Assembly (NCBI GenBank): GCA_003249035.1
Contig: QBMK01000006.1
Coordinates: 186,001 to 250,000 of the forward strand
Reading direction: 5' to 3'
From: Pseudanabaena sp.
GTDB lineage: Bacteria > Cyanobacteriota > Cyanobacteriia > Pseudanabaenales > Pseudanabaenaceae
Length of the DNA: 64,000 nt
Position numbers and translations under genes: made by a program. Below, one piece after another: positions 59,904-64,000 of the stretch; positions within the stretch are counted from its first letter, which is position 1, and every line of letters starts with the position of its first letter. The notes under the pieces were generated by a model that ran no database searches, was not told the origin of the DNA, and saw only the letters and a list, made by a program, of their open reading frames with translations.

Positions 59904-60198
59904 AACCTACGGTTCGACTACCCCTACAGGTAGCATTTTGAGTGTTACCAAATACTACATATAGCGTCACAAGCTAAACTTATACGCTATATGTAGCGGG
60001 GCAGTATATTAACCCAAGTTGCTACCTATCAAAAATCACTTCAAAATAGCTTGAAACTAGCCTTGCAAAGCATTAAATGCTGTTATTTTTATATAAATAC
60101 CTGATATTTATCGTTTTAAGTTGAGTTTTAAGCCAATAGGTAGCAACTTGGGTTATATTAGGAAACACTACCTGTAGAAAATGGTCGAACCGTAGGTT
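59904..60198. mobile_element. 295-bp element of nested inverted repeats (unclassified)
   Basis: Outer repeats: AACCTACGGTTCGAC (59904-59918) with GTCGAACCGTAGGTT (60184-60198), followed inward by CTACAGGTAG (59924-59933) with CTACCTGTAG (60168-60177). Inner repeats: AACCCAAGTTGCTACCTAT (60011-60029) with its complement (60136-60154). A separate 13-bp hairpin, CTACATATAGCGT/ACGCTATATGTAG, lies at 59955-59996. TTAATTT occurs on both flanks. No coding frame exists. It could be a MITE or a structured RNA. Confidence 0.75.
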
Positions 60199-60405
60199 TT
60201 AATTTACCTTTGACTTAAATAGACGCTGTCAAACGCTGTCAAAGTGATCGCAATTATTTTCGCTATTTCCCAAAGATAAAAGGAGATAAAGCATATTGCA
60301 CATAATCTCCTTTTATCTGAATCTAAGCGTGGTGGTGATATCACCTAAACTAGGATCGATATCGTTAAAATTATCGATATTTTCAAAAGATCTGTTCAGT
60401 GGACT

Positions 60406-60855
60406 ATGGAAGTTAGATTTCGAGAATGTGATTGGTTCGACTTGTGGATCTGGATAAAATTTAATGAAATCCCATCCCAGCAAGAAAAACAACTTTTAGA
60501 TGAATTATTTAATTCTTGGTTTCTGCTTGGTAAGCTAGGCGGTTTCAATGCCTGCAATATGCAAGTTTTAGAATCTGGCGTTGATATTAGCTATTTTGAT
60601 TATGACAACCAAGCAGCCGATGACGAGATGATGTCGGTCATGCACAACATGACTGATCTTGAATACGAAAACGAATGGGGTCGCTGTTGGGTTGATTTGG
60701 GAACAACCGATGCGATCGCGATCGATACTTTAGTAAATGCGTTACGTCAGTTTGACAAGGAATATGTAGCGATCGCAGAAGTAATTATTGGCGGACAAAA
60801 CTCTGATTGGTTGGTTGAGTCCAAGAGCTTAGATGATGAAGATTATGATCGGTAA
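60406..60855 (+). CDS. DUF3531-family protein
   Basis: The 149-residue soluble protein has MEVRFRECDWFDLWIWIKF, LFNSWFLLGKLGGFNACN, MHNMTDLEYENEWGRCWVDLGTTDAIAIDTLVNALRQF and VIIGGQNSDW. This is the pattern of DUF3531 proteins found in cyanobacteria and plastids. The function is unknown. It is followed closely by gloA on the same strand (53 nt). Confidence 0.8.
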   Translation: MEVRFRECDWFDLWIWIKFNEIPSQQEKQLLDELFNSWFLLGKLGGFNACNMQVLESGVDISYFDYDNQAADDEMMSVMHNMTDLEYENEWGRCWVDLGTTDAIAIDTLVNALRQFDKEYVAIAEVIIGGQNSDWLVESKSLDDEDYDR

Positions 60856-60908
60856 ACTGTTAGAGAGATAATTTGTATCTCTCTAACAAAATTTAGAGGA
60901 AAACCAAA

Positions 60909-61292
60909 ATGCGTGTTTTACATACAATGATTCGGGTTGGAGATCTAGAGCGATCGCTTGATTTTTATAGTAATGTCCTCGGCATGAAAATATTGCGCCG
61001 TAAAGATTACCCAAATGGACACTTTACATTAGCTTTTGTTGGTTATGGCGATGAATCCAGCAATGCTGTTATTGAGCTAACCCATAACTGGGATACCAAT
61101 ACCTACGACATAGGCTCTGGGTATGGCCATATAGCATTGGGCATGGAAAACATCTATACCGCCTGTGACGCTATTCGTGAAAAAGGTGGCAAAATAACCC
61201 GCGAGCCCGGTCCCATGAAACATGGCACGACTGAGATTGCCTTTGTTGAAGATCCAGATGGTTATAAAATCGAATTGATTCAACTCAAATAA
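60909..61292 (+). CDS. gloA: Lactoylglutathione lyase (glyoxalase I)
   Basis: The 127-residue protein has the family's metal-binding pattern: [20 protein letters not shown] (His), [19 protein letters not shown] (Glu), [13 protein letters not shown] (His) and [16 protein letters not shown] (Glu). It isomerises the glutathione-methylglyoxal hemithioacetal to lactoylglutathione. AGAGGAAAAC lies just upstream of the ATG. The stop codon and the last codons are inside the next hairpin. Confidence 0.95.
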   Translation: MRVLHTMIRVGDLERSLDFYSNVLGMKILRRKDYPNGHFTLAFVGYGDESSNAVIELTHNWDTNTYDIGSGYGHIALGMENIYTACDAIREKGGKITREPGPMKHGTTEIAFVEDPDGYKIELIQLK

Positions 61293-61330
61293 CTTAAATT
61301 GATGCGAAGCATCAATTTAAGTTATTTGAG
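61284..61330. terminator. 22-bp perfect hairpin with GAA loop containing the gloA end
   Basis: The 5' arm 61284-61305 includes the last two codons and stop of gloA (CTCAAATAA) and then CTTAAATTGATGC. The 3' arm 61309-61330 is its exact mirror, ending TTATTTGAG. Confidence 0.85.
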
Positions 61331-61383
61331 GATTGAGATAAAAATTGTTATAAGCTGTAAAGCTGCACACCAGTAGCCTAGTC

Positions 61384-62814
61384 ATGCGTAGACCCCGATA
61401 TACATCTTCTTGGCAACCCAAGCGCAAATCTTGGTTGCGAAATATTTTACTTTTGATCCTGATTGGTTTGCCATTACTATTAATTTTGGCAGAACTAATT
61501 GCGCGAGGAGCAGTTTTAGCAACAGGTAGTGCCAACCAGCTTGCCCCCAACAAAACTGTAGCGATCGCTCAGTCCTATGCTTTTAGATTACAGGACTCCA
61601 ATGGTAATAGCTATCCTGGACTACCAGATGCTGGGCTGCTCCGAGTAAAACGCAGCCCAATACTGGGTTATGAATTACTTCCCAGTCAAAGTAGTGAATA
61701 TTGGCAAATCAACGATCAGGGCTTTCGTCAAGATTCATCCGTACCCGTTGTCAAGCCTGCTAACGAGATCCGAGTGTTTTTGGTTGGTGCTTCCACCGCT
61801 TTTACAAATATGGCGGAAAAGAATCAAAAGGCATTGGCTTTTAAGGTTGAGAAATTGCTTAATGAGCGTGTACGCGCGCAAAATAGTAGCCCCGAGAAGT
61901 TTAAGCCCAAAGAAATCCCCTACTTTGCTGATCAAATTGAATCGATGCGAGCATTGCCTCCGCGTATTCGGGATGGAAGCTATCGCGTAATTGCTGCGGC
62001 AGTTCCTGGATATAGTTCTGGGAATGAACTGGGTCTGTTAGCTCATAAGGTGATGGCATATAGCCCCAATGCTCTGCTAATTCTGGATGGCTACGAAGAT
62101 TTGCGATCGCCTAGCAATCAGTCTGCTCGCGAAATCGGGAACGTTGAGCAAATGTTACGCGATCCACTCGCCCAATATCGCCAACATTTAACCCAGCAAT
62201 TTAATAACTGGCTAAATTCGCTTTATCTTGTCAAAGCTTGGCAAAAATGGATAGTTCCAGCCGACATAACTACATTTAGTTCGGAATATCAAGTTTTTAA
62301 CGCAGAACAACTAAGCAAAGATCCTCAAGAACTTCAAAAAAGGATCGAGAGATATCTTTACAATGCTCAGCAAATGACACGATTGGCAAACAATATTCCT
62401 TCTTTGATCATTCTTCAGCCAGAAATTACGGGCAAGCAAAAGTCCTTAACTAAAGAAGAAGAAGGCATTCTGAAATCCTTGGGCAAGGAATATAGCGATC
62501 GCGCCACCAATGCTTACAAGATTGCCGAACAATCACTTAGTAATAGTCCGCTCAAGCCTAAGTTTGTCAATTTTTATCAGATATTTCAAAATACTAACCA
62601 GCAGGCTTTCATTGATCCTATCCATTTAACTGAAGCTGCAAACGATTTGTTAGCGCAAAAATTATATGAAAGCACCGAGCAGCTATTTTTAGTTCAGCCC
62701 AACCCAAATGCACTAAATAGCGAGGTTGAGCGGCAACCTATACCAGCTCCTCAGCCATTAGTTACGCCAGAACCTAGCCCTCCTAACCTTCTTCGCTCTC
62801 TAGTTAATCCTTAG
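61384..62814 (+). CDS. Membrane-anchored SGNH/GDSL-type hydrolase-like protein
   Basis: The 476-residue protein has a basic N-terminus, one membrane helix (NILLLILIGLPLLLILAELIARG, about 20-42) and a large outer part. The SGNH blocks are visible as VFLVGASTAFTN (about 132, Ser in the GxS position), VIAAAVPGYSSGNELGLL (Gly block), NALLILDGYEDL (with Asp in place of the usual Asn) and DPIHLTEAANDLLA (Asp-His, about 418). It could be an esterase or acyl hydrolase acting on envelope polysaccharide. The C-terminus is Pro-rich. Confidence 0.75.
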   Translation: MRRPRYTSSWQPKRKSWLRNILLLILIGLPLLLILAELIARGAVLATGSANQLAPNKTVAIAQSYAFRLQDSNGNSYPGLPDAGLLRVKRSPILGYELLPSQSSEYWQINDQGFRQDSSVPVVKPANEIRVFLVGASTAFTNMAEKNQKALAFKVEKLLNERVRAQNSSPEKFKPKEIPYFADQIESMRALPPRIRDGSYRVIAAAVPGYSSGNELGLLAHKVMAYSPNALLILDGYEDLRSPSNQSAREIGNVEQMLRDPLAQYRQHLTQQFNNWLNSLYLVKAWQKWIVPADITTFSSEYQVFNAEQLSKDPQELQKRIERYLYNAQQMTRLANNIPSLIILQPEITGKQKSLTKEEEGILKSLGKEYSDRATNAYKIAEQSLSNSPLKPKFVNFYQIFQNTNQQAFIDPIHLTEAANDLLAQKLYESTEQLFLVQPNPNALNSEVERQPIPAPQPLVTPEPSPPNLLRSLVNP

Positions 62815-62943
62815 GCTCTTGCTATGTGAACTTTGCGTTCACTTTCAGCTTAAAGCGATGGGTATAGAAAAAAGCAAAAACTGATTTTCATAATGATAAT
62901 TGCTAAAGTAAACTATATAAGTCAGTGAATTTAATAAATATTT

Positions 62944-63042
62944 ATGGTAGAACCAATTTTGTCAGGCATTTGCCTCGGTCTTATTTTCATTACCCTAGGC
63001 GGACTTTTTTTTGCTGCTTATCAGCAATATCGCCGAGTCTAG
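62944..63042 (+). CDS. petG: Cytochrome b6f complex subunit PetG
   Basis: Thirty-two residues: [20 protein letters not shown], then [12 protein letters not shown]. The start MVEPxLxGIxLGLI and the end FxAAYxQYRR match PetG (subunit V), a single-helix protein needed for b6f stability in the thylakoid membrane. The ATG at 62944 and TAG at 63040-63042 bound it. It is shorter at the C-terminus than many homologues (37 aa) but complete. It lies next to psbO and psb28, without shared transcription. Confidence 0.93.
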   Translation: MVEPILSGICLGLIFITLGGLFFAAYQQYRRV

Positions 63043-63057
63043 TTCTAACATAAACAC

Positions 63058-63098
63058 CAAAAAGCAGAAGAGATATGTTCTACCTCTTCTGCTTTTTG
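63058..63098. terminator. 15-bp hairpin behind petG
   Basis: CAAAAAGCAGAAGAG (63058-63072) pairs with CTCTTCTGCTTTTTG (63084-63098) around an 11-nt loop. It lies between convergent petG and the 63122 gene and has T-runs on both strands. Confidence 0.82.
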
Positions 63099-63121
63099 CT
63101 AGCAATTAAAGTGTGATCGGT

Positions 63122-63454
63122 TTATTCTTCTAATTCTTCGGGTTGATCTAAATATCGACAAATCTCATCAATTTTCATGCGATAAATATGTGGCCAGCCC
63201 CCGTTTGTCTCAATATCGCGTAAGAGATTAAATAGTTCATGGCGGCTATTTGGTAGAGAAGGTTGAAACAAATCATCGCGAATGCGCTTATGAATTACTT
63301 CTAAGACCCGTAAAATTTGTAAAAGATTGGCTGACGTGCCTTGCTGATTTTGAGCAATTTGCCATAGGCGATCACTGATCGCGTCAAGCTCAGATAAATC
63401 AGCAGTTTGCCCCTGTTGTGATTGTTTCTGTGATTGGATTTCAGTTTGTGCCAA
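63122..63454 (-). CDS. Conserved-looking small protein of unknown function (110 aa)
   Basis: The soluble, mainly helical protein has a Gln-rich start (QTEIQSQKQSQQGQTADLSE), then LDAISDRLWQIAQNQQ, LLQILRVLEVIHKRIRDDLFQPSLP and HELFNLLRDIETNGGWPHIYRMKIDEICRYL. I recall similar proteins only from cyanobacteria but cannot name a function. The ATG start is at 63452-63454. It is divergent from psbO, with about 235 bp between the starts. Confidence 0.6.
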   Translation of the reverse strand: MAQTEIQSQKQSQQGQTADLSELDAISDRLWQIAQNQQGTSANLLQILRVLEVIHKRIRDDLFQPSLPNSRHELFNLLRDIETNGGWPHIYRMKIDEICRYLDQPEELEE

Positions 63455-63689
63455 GCTAAGTACCCTCGTGCGCGATAATATGGTGATTGGAATTTTACAA
63501 ATTAAGTCTTTGGTTTGCCAACCTCTATGGCTAGTCTAAAGCACCACCAACTCCTTAACGATCTCAATTTAAAATCCCAAACTAGATCGTATTTTTTTTA
63601 ACAGAGTTAACATAGGCTGCGCTTTGCTCTAGCTTTTCTAACTCTAAAATACACTCATTAAATCCTGTTAAATTAAAAAGAGGTTATTT

Positions 63690-64000
63690 ATGAAATTTCG
63701 TAGTTTTACGAAAGCAATTTTTACATTGTGTATCAGTTTATGTATGTTAGTAGTAAGCGGTCTATTTGCTACTAATGCGATCGCTGCTGTTGAACCAGGC
63801 TTGACCTACGACCAAATTGTAAATACTGGCTTGGCGAACAAATGTTCTGACATTTTGGGTTCCTCTCGCGGTGGGCGAAACTTTATTCCTATTGAAGCTG
63901 GTCAATCTGCCGAAATTTCAGATCTTTGCTTAGAACCAACTTCATTTTTTGTTAAAGAAGAATCCAGCAACAAGCGCAAAAAATCAGAATTTGTAGCAAG
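63690..64000 (+). CDS. psbO: Photosystem II manganese-stabilising protein PsbO, N-terminal part (truncated by window edge)
   Basis: The first 103 residues are in the window. A signal peptide for lumen transport (AIFTLCISLCMLVVSGLFATNAIA) ends in AIAA. The mature protein starts VEPGLTYDQIVNTGLANKC and has CSDILGSSRGGRNFIPIEAG and LCLEPTSFFVKEESSNKRKKSEF. These are PsbO motifs, including the Cys pair that forms its disulfide. PsbO stabilises the Mn4Ca cluster on the lumenal side of PSII. AAAGAGG lies 6 nt before the ATG. Confidence 0.97.
   Translation, partial: MKFRSFTKAIFTLCISLCMLVVSGLFATNAIAAVEPGLTYDQIVNTGLANKCSDILGSSRGGRNFIPIEAGQSAEISDLCLEPTSFFVKEESSNKRKKSEFVA

Larger units (their letters stand above)
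59660..60405. other. 746-bp gene-free region with two repeat elements
   Basis: It holds the second copy of the 88-bp hairpin repeat (59754-59841) and a 295-bp element of nested inverted repeats (59904-60198). The last 200 bp carry the promoter of the DUF3531 gene and a short direct repeat (CTGTCAAACGCTGTCAAAG, from about 60227). No reading frame looks like a gene. Confidence 0.7.

Overview
The window is chromosomal DNA from a cyanobacterium. It carries psbO, petG, psb28, petH without a linker domain, and two high-light-inducible protein genes. The octamer GCGATCGC (HIP1) is scattered through most genes, and base composition is AT-rich. Many proteins belong to cyanobacteria-only families. Short intergenic hairpins and small non-autonomous mobile elements are abundant. 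This would suit a Pseudanabaena-like filamentous lineage, but that placement is an inference and no rRNA is present to test it. Layout. 0-5.3 kb: two mechanosensitive channels (MscS start, MscL), a lipoprotein, a dihydroorotase-like protein without its metal ligands and a NurA-like protein. 5.3-16.9 kb, all minus strand: a dynamin-like/YcjF-type GTPase directly behind a Ca2+-type P-ATPase, then the outer-membrane operon Omp85-lpxC-fabZ-lpxA, purC and pabB. 17-29 kb: rhodanese, TPR, membrane and pentapeptide proteins, a PIN/TRAM protein, a coiled-coil EamA transporter and mfd. 29-36 kb: a secreted formylglycine-generating-enzyme homologue, DJ-1/PfpI, transglutaminase-like protein, RppH and ilvB. 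36-44 kb: petH, an SphS-like kinase, pentapeptide proteins, an EamA transporter, a DUF1537 kinase and a 31-residue Lys-rich protein. 44-55 kb: an Asn/Ser-rich exported protein, PIN-PhoH ATPase, ArsM with a TVP38 membrane protein, an M23 peptidase, a T4-Pnkp-like end-healing enzyme, alaS and an ATP-grasp enzyme. 55-64 kb: two hli genes, tRNA-Leu(CAG), 1-Cys peroxiredoxin, NIL protein, ATL-purU, psb28, DUF3531 protein, gloA, an SGNH hydrolase, petG and the start of psbO. How genes work together: Omp85-LpxC-FabZ-LpxA is one envelope-biogenesis unit; the ATPase and GTPase are 4 nt apart; ArsM and TVP38 overlap by one base; ATL and PurU are 2 nt apart. Most other genes are single units bounded by hairpins. 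The most unusual feature is the repeat content. There are more than fifteen near-perfect hairpins with 3-nt loops, five of them exactly 57 nt. Several enclose the stop codon of the adjoining gene. One 88-bp hairpin repeat occurs twice with a compensatory base-pair change and an inverted loop. Three kinds of small mobile element are visible: a 104-bp two-hairpin MITE (two full copies, one with an 11-bp target duplication, plus half copies), a 159-bp ISL3-like MITE with an 8-bp target duplication, and a 295-bp element made of nested inverted repeats. A hairpin of the same build lies in frame inside pabB next to a 20-residue tandem repeat. No CRISPR array, prophage or complete insertion sequence was seen.
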